DNA of 64,000 bases, taken from the NCBI GenBank assembly GCA_963801055.1, contig CAWDDE010000008.1:124001-188000 (forward strand), written 5' to 3'. This document shows, one piece after another, positions 37,374 through 44,569 of this stretch (the stretch's first letter is position 1; each line of letters begins with the position of its first letter). The stretch comes from DASUPK01 sp963801055. GTDB taxonomy: Bacteria; Actinomycetota; Thermoleophilia; Solirubrobacterales; 70-9. The position numbers and the translations under genes are program-made. The notes below the pieces were generated by a model. It worked only from the letters and a program-made list of their open reading frames with translations, made no database searches and was not told the DNA's origin.

Positions 37374-38816
37374 TTGGTGCGTCCCGAGCCGGCGGAGCCC
37401 GAGGAGCAGCGCGGCCGCATCCCGCAGACGCGGATCGGGCGCTCGGCGAAGCTCGGCACCGCGATCGGCACCCAGGCCACCCGCTACGCCGGAACGGTGG
37501 CCGCCAACGTCGCGCGCTCCGACGAGAAGGCACAGGAGCGCCTGGAGACCAGGCACCTCGAGACGGCCCTGAAGATGGCCTCCGTCCTGGGCGAGATGAA
37601 GGGCGCCGCGATGAAGATCGGCCAGATGGCGTCCTTCATCGACGTCGACTTCCTTCCCCCCGAATACCGCGAGATCTATCAGGACCAGCTTTCTGCGCTG
37701 CGCACGCACGCGCCCGCTATGCCGTGGGAGAAGGTGCAGACGGTGCTCGCCGAGGAGTACGACGACCGGCCCGAGCGGGTCTTCGCCTCGATCGAGGAGG
37801 AGGCGTTCGCCGCCGCCTCGATCGGGCAGGTCCATCGCGCGACCCTGCAGGACGGCACCAAGGTCGCCGTCAAGATCCAGTACCCGGGTGTCGCGGATGC
37901 GCTCGAGTCGGACCTCGCCAACGCGGGGATCCTGGTGCGGCTGGCGAAGGTGCTGGCACCGGGGCTCGATGCCAAGGCGGTCGCCTCCGAGCTGCGGGAA
38001 CGGGTGCTGGAGGAGCTCGACTACGAGTTCGAGGCGCAGAACCAGCGCGCCTTCGCGCGCGCCTACGACGGGCATCCGTTCATCTTCGTCCCCAAGGTCC
38101 ACTCACGGCACTCGCGCCGCCGGGTGCTGGTCTCGGACTACGTCGAGGGCAGAGGCTTCGACGAGGTCAAGCAGCTCGAGCAGGACGAGCGTGACATCTT
38201 CGGCGAGATCGTCTTCCGCTTCTGCTTCGGCTCGATCTACCACCTGCAGCACTTCAACGCCGACACCCACCCCGGCAACTACATCCTCATGGACGACGGG
38301 CGGGTCGCGTTTCTCGACTTCGGCATGACCAAGCGACTCAGCCCGCAGCAGATCGAGCTCGAGCAGCGGGCTGTCGACGCGGCGGGCCGCGACGATCCCG
38401 AGGGCCTGCGAGAGGCGCTGCACGACCTCGGCTTCGTCGCCGACACGAGCAGGGTCGACGCCGAGCGGCTGATGGAGCACGTCAAGATGGTCGGCGGCTG
38501 GTACCTCGAGGACGGAGCGGTCCGGATCACCTCGAAGCGCGTGATGAAGATGATCGAGGTGACCTCCGATCCGCGCTCGGACTTCTACGACCTGGTGCGC
38601 AAGGAGAACCTGCCGGCCGACGAGCTCATGGGGCGGAGGATGGAGACGGGCCTGCTCGCGGTTCTGGCGCAGCTGCGCGCGACGGCGAACTGGCACCGGA
38701 TCATGCGCGAGTGGGTCTACGCGGACCCGCCCTCGACGGTACTCGGCGAGGTTGAATGGCGCTTCTTCGAGCGCCGCGGCACACACCAGACGCCCGGGCT
38801 GCCGACCCGGGTCTAG
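37374..38816 (+). CDS. AarF/UbiB/ABC1-family atypical protein kinase
   Basis: A 480-residue intact frame. TTG 37374 with GGAG four bases upstream is used; the adjoining GTG 37377 is equally good. The UbiB-specific KxGQ motif is GEMKGAAMKIGQMASF, followed by QDQLSALRTHAPAMPWEKVQ, the Ala-rich nucleotide loop FAAASIGQVHRATLQDG, VAVKIQYPGV, a catalytic stretch FNADTHPGNYILMDDG and metal-binding DFG in VAFLDFGMTKRLS. Members are ATPases linked to isoprenoid-lipid or quinone metabolism; the target here is unknown. The 168-bp gap to the divergent rplY gene holds both promoters; I see no clear boxes. Confidence 0.9.
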   Translation: MVRPEPAEPEEQRGRIPQTRIGRSAKLGTAIGTQATRYAGTVAANVARSDEKAQERLETRHLETALKMASVLGEMKGAAMKIGQMASFIDVDFLPPEYREIYQDQLSALRTHAPAMPWEKVQTVLAEEYDDRPERVFASIEEEAFAAASIGQVHRATLQDGTKVAVKIQYPGVADALESDLANAGILVRLAKVLAPGLDAKAVASELRERVLEELDYEFEAQNQRAFARAYDGHPFIFVPKVHSRHSRRRVLVSDYVEGRGFDEVKQLEQDERDIFGEIVFRFCFGSIYHLQHFNADTHPGNYILMDDGRVAFLDFGMTKRLSPQQIELEQRAVDAAGRDDPEGLREALHDLGFVADTSRVDAERLMEHVKMVGGWYLEDGAVRITSKRVMKMIEVTSDPRSDFYDLVRKENLPADELMGRRMETGLLAVLAQLRATANWHRIMREWVYADPPSTVLGEVEWRFFERRGTHQTPGLPTRV

Positions 38817-39595
38817 TGGGACTTGCCTGCTGCCTCCGGGGCCAACTGCCGTTCGGCGACCTCGAAGAGGCGCGGATCGTTCGAGCAGATCCCCTTCACC
38901 CCCATCGCGAGCAGCTCTCTGATCCGCTCGGCGTCGTCCACCGTCCAGGCGATCAGCTCGACGCCGACCTTCTCGGCCGTCGCCACGAGCCTGGGCGTGA
39001 TGATCTGGTGGTATGCCCAGACCGCGTCGATTCCGAGCTTCGGGCCGCGCTTCTCGAGGATTCGGGGGAAGCGCCGGCGGATGGCCGAGAGCGCAGCTGC
39101 GACGGCGGGCGCGGCCCAGCCGTAACCGGTCCAGTCTCGGCGAGTCTTCGGGTAGGTCCAGCCGAGGCGGAGGTCGGGCTCGAGCTGCCTGAGCTTGACC
39201 AGGCTCTCGACCTCCATCGTCGAGACCATCGCCCGCTGCACGAGTCCGCGGCCAGCAAGGGCGCCGGCGAGCTCGGCCTCCCCGCTTGCGAGCTTCAGGT
39301 CGCAGTCGATCTCGACCTGGTCGAGGGGCGGCTCGAGGAAGAGGTCGAGGGCCTCCGTCAGGTCCATGGGGCGGCGCAGCAGCGCGTCGTGGTAGTCGTG
39401 GGCGACGACCAGCTTCCCTTCCTTGGCCCGCAGGACGTCGAGCTCGATCATGTCGACGCCGTGACCGACTGCGGCGTCGAAGCTCTCGGCGGTGTTCCCG
39501 GTCGCGATCGCATCGGCGCCCTTGTGGCCGATGCGCCGGTAGGTTGGGATGCCCTCCCGCGCCTCCTGCTTGCCCTCTGCGGGCTCGGCGGACAT
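38813..39595 (-). CDS. Glycerophosphodiester phosphodiesterase family protein
   Basis: A 260-residue intact frame from ATG 39595. The catalytic His and Glu lie in YRRIGHKGADAIATGNTAES and the metal site in HGVDMIELDVLRAKEGKLVV, followed by AHDYHDALLRRP with the second catalytic His. The barrel ends AWTVDDAERIRELLAMGVKG, ICSNDPRLF as in GDPD enzymes. No signal peptide is visible, so it is cytosolic. It hydrolyses glycerophosphodiesters to glycerol-3-phosphate and an alcohol. Its stop overlaps the stop of the convergent kinase gene. Confidence 0.9.
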   Translation of the reverse strand: MSAEPAEGKQEAREGIPTYRRIGHKGADAIATGNTAESFDAAVGHGVDMIELDVLRAKEGKLVVAHDYHDALLRRPMDLTEALDLFLEPPLDQVEIDCDLKLASGEAELAGALAGRGLVQRAMVSTMEVESLVKLRQLEPDLRLGWTYPKTRRDWTGYGWAAPAVAAALSAIRRRFPRILEKRGPKLGIDAVWAYHQIITPRLVATAEKVGVELIAWTVDDAERIRELLAMGVKGICSNDPRLFEVAERQLAPEAAGKSH

Positions 39596-39611
39596 TGGCG
39601 GACCACCCTAG

Positions 39612-40025
39612 ATGATTGACTCTGCGCCGATGAGATCCGCGGGGGTTCGGTTGGCGGTGATCGCGGTGGCTTGCGCGCCGGTGCTGGCCGGCTGCGGTGG
39701 GGACGACGGGCAGGGGGCTGGCGACGTCGCCCAGAGCTACGTCGAAGCGCAGAATCAGCGCAACTTCGAGCAGGTCTGCGAGCTCTTCTCCGACCAGCTC
39801 CGACAGCAGCTTGGGGGAGACAACTGCGCGCCGTTCCTCGACGAGCAGAGCTCCGGGATCGCGAGGCGACAGATCAAGGTCGTCTCGGTGAGCGAGACCG
39901 GGGATCGGGCTACCGCCCGCCTCACGACCACAGGTGAATCGGGTGCTTCGGTCAACCTGAGGATTTCACTGGCCCGCCAAGACGACGACTGGCGGATCAC
40001 GAGCATCGGCGCAGCCGGCGGCTGA
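39612..40025 (+). CDS. Lipoprotein with NTF2-like/DUF4878-type domain
   Basis: A 137-residue intact frame; ATG 39612 is used, ATG 39630 is also possible. A signal peptide with lipobox (LAVIAVACAPVLAGCGG) places the protein on the outer face of the membrane. The mature part reads VAQSYVEAQNQRNFEQVCEL, FSDQLRQQLGGDNCAPFLD, ARLTTTGESGASVNLRISL, DDWRITSIG, matching small lipoproteins whose domain resembles NTF2-like folds. Two further cysteines may form a disulfide. It is divergent from the GDPD gene; starts are 16 bp apart. Confidence 0.75.
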   Translation: MIDSAPMRSAGVRLAVIAVACAPVLAGCGGDDGQGAGDVAQSYVEAQNQRNFEQVCELFSDQLRQQLGGDNCAPFLDEQSSGIARRQIKVVSVSETGDRATARLTTTGESGASVNLRISLARQDDDWRITSIGAAGG

Positions 40026-40090
40026 GACACAGGCGTCGCTTGATCGGAATCTGGGCGGCTCCCGAGGCGATTTTGCCTCGAACGACAGGG

Positions 40091-40447
40091 CTAGTCCAGG
40101 TCGTCGATCTCGCCCTGGTACTGGGCCATGGCCCGGGCGATGCCGTCGCCGATCACGGCGGTGACGACACCTTGCGATTCGATGATCTGGTCGGCCCGCA
40201 CGACGCGGCGCTGGAACTCCTCGTCGGTCTCTAGCGCGCTGATCTGCTGCTCGCTGCCGCGCAGCAGGGCGAAGCCTTGGAGGTCGCCGCCGTGGGGCGT
40301 GAGCAAGGCGACCTCGAAGTCCTCGATCTTGCCCTCGCCCTGGAGCCCTCCCCAGTATTCGACGCTCTCGTTGAATACCTGGACGGCGCGCTTCTCGCGT
40401 CCGCGTACTACCTGACCCCACCCGATGAACATTGCGGCATCTGCCAT
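40091..40447 (-). CDS. Hypothetical protein, 118 residues
   Basis: An intact frame from ATG 40447 with AGGAGT upstream. It reads ADAAMFIGWGQVVRGREKRA, VQVFNESVEYWGGLQGEGKI, EVALLTPHGGDLQGFALLRG, ETDEEFQRRVVRADQIIESQ. The alternation looks like a small alpha-beta (dimeric barrel) protein. I do not recognise a named family. It stands between the lipoprotein and the cNMP-binding protein among small accessory genes. Confidence 0.65.
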   Translation of the reverse strand: MADAAMFIGWGQVVRGREKRAVQVFNESVEYWGGLQGEGKIEDFEVALLTPHGGDLQGFALLRGSEQQISALETDEEFQRRVVRADQIIESQGVVTAVIGDGIARAMAQYQGEIDDLD

Positions 40448-40548
40448 TGGTCACTCCTTTGATTGCCCCCTATGGGTCCCGGACCCTACTCCGCGGCCGG
40501 GAATTGCGGCAAGTCCAATGGGCCGTTCTAGAACACCGGGGACTTGAC

Positions 40549-40959
40549 TCAGCCCGCCGACGGAGGCTGGTCCTCTGCGACATGCTTCTCCATCGCCGAG
40601 CGGAGGCGACGCGCCGCCTCGGGCGCCTCTTTTTCGAGTCCCCAGACGTCGCGCTTGAAGAACGCGAGTGCCTGCACCGGAGAGGTGGCGACGACGGTGG
40701 CGATCCGACGACCCGACGCCAGAACTGCAACCTCGCCGACGACGTCGCCCGGGCCAAGGTCACCGATCTTCGTGCCCGCATGGAGCGCCTCGGCGGTGCC
40801 GGACTCGATCAGGAAGAGCGAGTGGCCGAAGTCGCCCTCGGCCATCAAGGTCTCACCAGCCGCGAACCCGCGCTCGGTCGCCATGCGTGCGACTGCGTCG
40901 AGGTCCTGATCGGGGCACCCGGCCAGCGCCGATAGAGGGGCGAGCCGACTCCGATCCAC
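40549..40959 (-). CDS. Stand-alone cyclic nucleotide-binding domain protein
   Basis: GTG 40959; 136 residues. The cNMP fold is seen in LSALAGCPDQDLDAVARMAT, ERGFAAGETLMAEGDFGHSL, FLIESGTAEALH, KIGDLGPGDVVGEVAVLASG (phosphate-binding cassette with GE) and RRIATVVATSPVQALAFFKR. The Arg of RRIATVVA occupies the usual phosphate contact. No output domain is attached, so it may act on a partner. cAMP or cGMP could come from cyclases such as that at 3634-5391 (inference). Confidence 0.8.
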   Translation of the reverse strand: MDRSRLAPLSALAGCPDQDLDAVARMATERGFAAGETLMAEGDFGHSLFLIESGTAEALHAGTKIGDLGPGDVVGEVAVLASGRRIATVVATSPVQALAFFKRDVWGLEKEAPEAARRLRSAMEKHVAEDQPPSAG

Positions 40960-41072
40960 GCGGCGATCATTGGCCTCAGAACGGCCTGATCTCGGGCCGT
41001 GACGCTCATGTCTTGTTTTCCCAGCAGCGGGAGTGGGCTGTACGACCGAGCTACTCGGCTACCTTGTTCCGG

Positions 41073-41552
41073 ATGAACGCCGCCGCGCCGATCCTCATTG
41101 GTTACGACGGTTCAGATACGGCGCGTCGGGCTGTCCAGGAAGCCGCCGAGCTCTTCGGCTCCCGCCGAGCGTTGGTGGCTACGGTCTGGGAACCGGGTCT
41201 TGCCTACCAGGTCGGCGCGATGTCAACGGACCCCACGGGCCTGGGGCCAGCACCGGTTGATCCTGTGGCCGCACAGGAGGTCGACGACGCGTCTCAGGCT
41301 CACGCCGATCGCGTCGCAGAGGAGGGGGCTGCGCTGGCGAAGTCCCTCGGACTTCAGGCCGAGGCGCTCGCAGTGGCCGATGAGAGCGTCGTGGCAGACG
41401 CGATTGTGGAGGTGGCCCGCAAACGAGGTGTAGCTGCCGTCGTCGTTGGCTCCAGGGGGCTGAGCGGGCTCCGGGCAAGGTTGGAGGGCAGTACCTCGAA
41501 CGCAGTTGCGAAGCACGCCTCGTGCCCGGTCCTTCTGGTTCACGACGATTGA
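41073..41552 (+). CDS. Universal stress protein (UspA family)
   Basis: ATG 41073; 159 residues. Typical USP start APILIGYDGSDTARRAVQEA, AELFGSRRALVATVWEPGL, and the C-terminal ATP-binding loop VVVGSRGLSGLRARLEGSTS, NAVAKHASCPVLLVHDD (G-2x-G-9x-G-S/T). Single-domain, ATP-binding type. Frame intact. It stands divergent from the cNMP-binding protein gene. Confidence 0.92.
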   Translation: MNAAAPILIGYDGSDTARRAVQEAAELFGSRRALVATVWEPGLAYQVGAMSTDPTGLGPAPVDPVAAQEVDDASQAHADRVAEEGAALAKSLGLQAEALAVADESVVADAIVEVARKRGVAAVVVGSRGLSGLRARLEGSTSNAVAKHASCPVLLVHDD

Positions 41553-41753
41553 GTGCTGCGCACGTTTCCTTTGCGGCGAGTCAGTCGGCGGCTTTCATGC
41601 CGGCGAATCGTCCCTCGCACCCTCCCCCCGGGCGGAGGAAGAGGAGCTCGAGGAAGAGGAGCAGGAGATGGAGTACGACCGGGCGCTGCTGTAGCTCCTG
41701 GGCACTGCCACGCGGTTCGGTTGCAAACGGGTTGCAGTCATAGACTCCCGCGA
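41553..41753. other. Gap with purine-rich run and a phased 7-bp direct repeat; no gene seen
   Basis: No convincing gene is seen. A purine-rich run lies at about 41635-41672. GGTTGCA occurs at 41719-41725 and again at 41730-41736 (period 11), just upstream of the small gene at 41754; this layout recurs at 42134 and 43485. Confidence 0.4.
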
Positions 41754-41987
41754 GTGCACCGCTTCACGGTCAGGATTCGAGGCCAGGACCTCGACGTCAA
41801 CCGGCTCGTCGGGGACTTGGGAGCTGCCGGGATCACAGTCGGCAAGTTCGCTGAAGAGCCACCCGAAGCGGATCATGTCCTAGTGCAGCTTGACGCCGAG
41901 AACGCCCAGGAGGCGAAGGCTCACGTGAGCGAGGCTCTGCCACCCGAAGGTGACTACGCCGTCGACGAGCCGGTCCAAATCGACTGA
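41754..41987 (+). CDS. Small hypothetical protein, 77 residues
   Basis: GTG 41754. It reads HRFTVRIRGQDLDVNRLVGD, LGAAGITVGKFAEEPPEADH, VLVQLDAENAQEAKAHVSEA, a compact alpha-beta pattern like an ACT/ferredoxin-type half domain. No family recognised. The phased repeat at 41719-41737 lies just upstream. Confidence 0.55.
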   Translation: MHRFTVRIRGQDLDVNRLVGDLGAAGITVGKFAEEPPEADHVLVQLDAENAQEAKAHVSEALPPEGDYAVDEPVQID

Positions 41988-42133
41988 CCCGCCGCGTAAA
42001 CCTAGAACAGCTGGTTCTATGACGCTCATCCCCAGCCCGTACCGTCGAGTGCTGTGAGATGCTCGATTAGCAGGGGATTCGGCTCTCCCGGCCCGGCACC
42101 CGTGCTGCCTTGTGCCGTTCTATTGGCATACGT

Positions 42134-42154
42134 TCGTTAGCACCTGGTTAGCAA
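42134..42154 (+). repeat. 21-bp repeat, copy 1 (contains phased GTTAGCA pair)
   Basis: TCGTTAGCACCTGGTTAGCAA; internal GTTAGCA at 42136 and 42147, period 11. A copy with one mismatch lies at 43485-43505 in the same orientation, 1351 bp away. The two flank three small minus-strand genes. Confidence 0.55.
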
Positions 42155-42246
42155 TCGGGCTGCAGCTGGCCAACCTGCGGCCCGCCTGCGCCGCCTGCAA
42201 CCGGGGTCGGCGCAGCCACGCGGCCGCTCCACTACCTCAAGGCTGA
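42136..42246 (+). pseudogene. Possible 3' remnant of an HNH endonuclease gene
   Basis: The frame ending at TGA 42244-42246 reads LQLANLRPACAACNRGRRSH, which matches the C-terminal zinc half (NLRPxCxxCNxxR/K) of HNH nucleases. No upstream part with the catalytic HxxP/HH motif is found in any frame of the preceding 250 bp, so only a tail of about 36 codons remains. Its 5' edge coincides with the 21-bp repeat. The identity rests on this one motif. Confidence 0.4.
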
Positions 42247-42269
42247 TGGCGGGAAAAGAAGCTTCCGGG

Positions 42270-42554
42270 CTAGCCGGAGGCGACGACTTCCCCGGCGGTC
42301 ACCTCCGGCGGGTTGGGCGAGATCGACGCTTCGTTCTCCCGTACCCACTCGGCGGCCCTCTCGGTGGAGGCCTCCTCCCCGGCCTGGTCCTCGAAGACGC
42401 TGATCGTAACCATCACGCCGTTCCCGGCGTCGATCTCGTAGTAGGCCACGAAGCCCGGCATGTCCTTGAGCAGAGGCACAAATTCCTCCGTCACTCGCCG
42501 GCGATCCTCGGCGGGGTCGGTGACCCCTTCATAGCGTCGTACGGCCGCGTACAC
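42270..42554 (-). CDS. ABM-like dimeric alpha-beta barrel protein, 94 residues
   Basis: GTG 42554 starts YAAVRRYEGVTDPAEDRRRV, EEFVPLLKDMPGFVAYYEID, GNGVMVTISVFEDQAGEEAS. The pattern YAxVRRYxG...PGFxxYY is typical of small actinobacterial antibiotic-biosynthesis-monooxygenase-like proteins. Frame intact. Function unknown. It is downstream of the SnoaL-like gene but separated from it by a strong terminator. Confidence 0.7.
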   Translation of the reverse strand: MYAAVRRYEGVTDPAEDRRRVTEEFVPLLKDMPGFVAYYEIDAGNGVMVTISVFEDQAGEEASTERAAEWVRENEASISPNPPEVTAGEVVASG

Positions 42555-42677
42555 GTTGGCCCTCCTCCGGTTCGTGGGACGAACCTCCCGACATTTCGGA
42601 TGCTAACCGAACTCGCCCGCCAACCGGAGCCGTTGTTTTTGCGCGGCGCAGTGGCACAGTGAGCCGGGAACGACCCC

Positions 42678-42714
42678 AAAAAACGTGGCGCCTGGGACGT
42701 TCCCAGACGCCACG
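42678..42714 (-). terminator. Intrinsic terminator of the SnoaL-like gene
   Basis: On the minus strand CGTGGCGTCTGGGA, a 3-nt loop, and TCCCAGGCGCCACG form a 14-bp stem with one mismatch (42684-42714), followed directly by TTTTTT (42683-42678). It begins 3 nt after the stop of the 42717-43109 gene. This is the clearest Rho-independent terminator in the window. Confidence 0.85.
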
Positions 42715-42716
42715 CC

Positions 42717-43109
42717 CTACTCCCGCAGCCCGGCGGCTTCGACGGCCTCGGGCCGGTCCGTGAACTGATCCATGCGGACAACCTTGCCGTCGCACACCGT
42801 GTAGAGCGAATACAGGCGGGTATCGACCTCGATCCCGCTTCCCCGACCGCGCCCCCGGTGTTGTTCCGTCACCAGCACGCGGTCCCCGGCGTCGATGAAC
42901 TCCTCGGCGGTCACCTGAAGGTCCTCCCATGCCCCCTTCCAGCGCTCGAAGTTGTCCCGAATCGCGTCCAGGCCGTACGACGGTCCCTCCTCGGTTGGGT
43001 TCATCACGACATTGGGGTCAAAGATCGCCTCCGCCTCGGCGCGGTCGCCGACCCCGTAGACCTCGTAGGCGAAGGCTCGCCGCACGATCTCGACGTTCTC
43101 CTCCGACAT
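42717..43109 (-). CDS. SnoaL-like (NTF2 fold) protein
   Basis: ATG 43109; 130 residues, intact. EENVEIVRRAFAYEVYGVGD, AEAIFDPNVVMNPTEEGPSY, LDAIRDNFERWKGAWEDLQV, EFIDAGDRVLVTEQHRGRGR and YSLYTVCDGKVVRMDQFTDR form the classical SnoaL-like polyketide-cyclase/ketosteroid-isomerase-like fold. Catalytic role unknown. Followed by its own intrinsic terminator. Confidence 0.85.
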   Translation of the reverse strand: MSEENVEIVRRAFAYEVYGVGDRAEAEAIFDPNVVMNPTEEGPSYGLDAIRDNFERWKGAWEDLQVTAEEFIDAGDRVLVTEQHRGRGRGSGIEVDTRLYSLYTVCDGKVVRMDQFTDRPEAVEAAGLRE

Positions 43110-43212
43110 CGCCCACGCAGTATCTCGAGCTGGCGCCCGCGTCGGTGGCGTTTTTGCGAGACGCGCTACCCGGCGGCTGTTTGGACTCGCCGTGTCAAAA
43201 AACAGCGGAGAG

Positions 43213-43440
43213 CTACGAGTTCAATTTCGTGACGTGGTCGCGCCAGTCCGCGTCGATCCTGTCGAGGAATCGGTCGAAGGCGTCGACGTCAGCACCCCTG
43301 CCGCTGAAGCTAGTAAAGCGCCGGGTGCCATCGTCCCTAACCTCCGCCCGCATCCCCGCGCTCACGGTCCACTCCTGGAATTTGTCGAGGATCTCCTGCC
43401 CTCGATCGTCATTGGAGCGCAATGAGATCACGGCAGCCAT
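43213..43440 (-). CDS. Small hypothetical protein, 75 residues
   Basis: ATG 43440; AAVISLRSNDDRGQEILDKF, QEWTVSAGMRAEVRDDGTRR, FTSFSGRGADVDAFDRFLDR, IDADWRDHVTKLNS. It is a compact alpha-beta protein with no family I can name. A TTTTTT run lies about 20 nt after its stop on the minus strand without a good hairpin. Confidence 0.6.
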   Translation of the reverse strand: MAAVISLRSNDDRGQEILDKFQEWTVSAGMRAEVRDDGTRRFTSFSGRGADVDAFDRFLDRIDADWRDHVTKLNS

Positions 43441-43484
43441 CGGGCGCCAGTCTATTCCGCCCTAGTTGTTCCTCTAGCCCTCGC

Positions 43485-43505
43485 TCGTTAGCACCCGGTT
43501 AGCAA
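43485..43505 (+). repeat. 21-bp repeat, copy 2
   Basis: TCGTTAGCACCCGGTTAGCAA, one mismatch to 42134-42154; internal GTTAGCA pair with period 11. It lies between the small gene at 43213 and prs. Confidence 0.55.
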
Positions 43506-43540
43506 ATCTGCCGCAAACCGCTCTGGAATGCGGCATATCT

Positions 43541-44569
43541 CTAGAAGAGCTGGTTCTCGCCGGCGAAGATCTCGGAGACCGAGTCGTCGGTGAAGATCCG
43601 CCGGATCGAGTCGGCGAGGGTCTGCGCGGCGGAGAGCACGATGATGTTGTCCGGCGCGCCGGGTCGCTGCGGGACGGTGTCGGTGACGACGATCCGCTCG
43701 ATGCCGGAGTTCTCGGGGGCAAGCCGCTCGTAGGCGGAGCCGGAAAAGACTCCGTGGGTGGCGACCGCGATCACCCGCGCGGCGCCCTCCTCCAGCACCG
43801 TCCGGGCGGCTGCCGTGAGGGTCCCGGCGGTGTCGATCATGTCGTCGACCAGGACGGCCGTCTTGCCCTTCACCTCGCCGACGACGTAGCCGATCTCGGC
43901 GACCTGCTGGGCGGGGCGCTCCTTCTCCATCACCGCCCAGGTGGTTCCCACCTTGCGAGCGAAGTTGCGGGCCGTCTTCACGCGACCGGCGTCGGGCGAG
44001 ACGATCACCGGCTGCTCCTCGAAGCCCTGGTCGGCGATCCACTGGGTGAGCATCGGCATCGCGGTCATGTGGTCGAGCGGGACGTGGAAGAAGCCCTGGA
44101 CCTGACCGGCGTGGAGGTCCATGGTGAGGACCCGGTCGACGCCCACGCCCTCCAGGCACTTGGCGACGATCCGGGCGGAGATCGGCTCGCGGGGGGCCGA
44201 CTTCTTGTCCTGGCGCGCGTAGCCGTACCAGGGCATCACGGCGATGATCCGGTGGGCGGAGGCGCCCTGGGCTGCGTCGATCATCGCCAGCATCTCCATC
44301 AGCGCGTCGTTGGGGGTCATCCCCTCGGTCACGTTGGCGGCGGTCGACTGGACGATGAAGGTGTCGGCGCCGCGGATCGACTCCTCGTAGCGGCAGTAGA
44401 CCTCGCCGTTGGAGAAGGTCTTCAGGGTGACGTCGCCCAGATCGACCTGGAGGTTGCGGGCGATGTGCGAGGCGAGCTCACCCGAGGCGCGCCCGCCGAA
44501 GACCATCAGCCGCTTGCGGTAGTCCTGGACGATCTCCGTCATCGGCTGGGTCTGCTCGATCGTGCTCAA
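43541..44569 (-). CDS. prs: Ribose-phosphate pyrophosphokinase (PRPP synthase)
   Basis: A 342-residue intact frame. The start is TTG 44569, overlapping the glmU stop (TTGA). The class I pattern is complete: MVFGGRASGELASHIARNLQ, FSNGEVYCRYEESIRGADTF, MIDAAQGASAHRIIAVMPWY, YGYARQDKKSAPREPISARI, TMDLHAGQVQGFFHVPLDHM, VIVSPDAGRVKTARNFA and the PRPP-binding loop AVLVDDMIDTAGTLTAAART. It makes PRPP from ribose-5-phosphate and ATP for purines, pyrimidines, His, Trp and NAD. A start at the next Met (MTEIVQ) cannot be excluded. Confidence 0.96.
   Translation of the reverse strand: MSTIEQTQPMTEIVQDYRKRLMVFGGRASGELASHIARNLQVDLGDVTLKTFSNGEVYCRYEESIRGADTFIVQSTAANVTEGMTPNDALMEMLAMIDAAQGASAHRIIAVMPWYGYARQDKKSAPREPISARIVAKCLEGVGVDRVLTMDLHAGQVQGFFHVPLDHMTAMPMLTQWIADQGFEEQPVIVSPDAGRVKTARNFARKVGTTWAVMEKERPAQQVAEIGYVVGEVKGKTAVLVDDMIDTAGTLTAAARTVLEEGAARVIAVATHGVFSGSAYERLAPENSGIERIVVTDTVPQRPGAPDNIIVLSAAQTLADSIRRIFTDDSVSEIFAGENQLF

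Noticed and set aside
41635..41694. Glu-rich peptide-coding frame in the purine-rich run
   Set aside because: The frame is short, has no good start and is explained by a simple GAGGAAGAG-type repeat.
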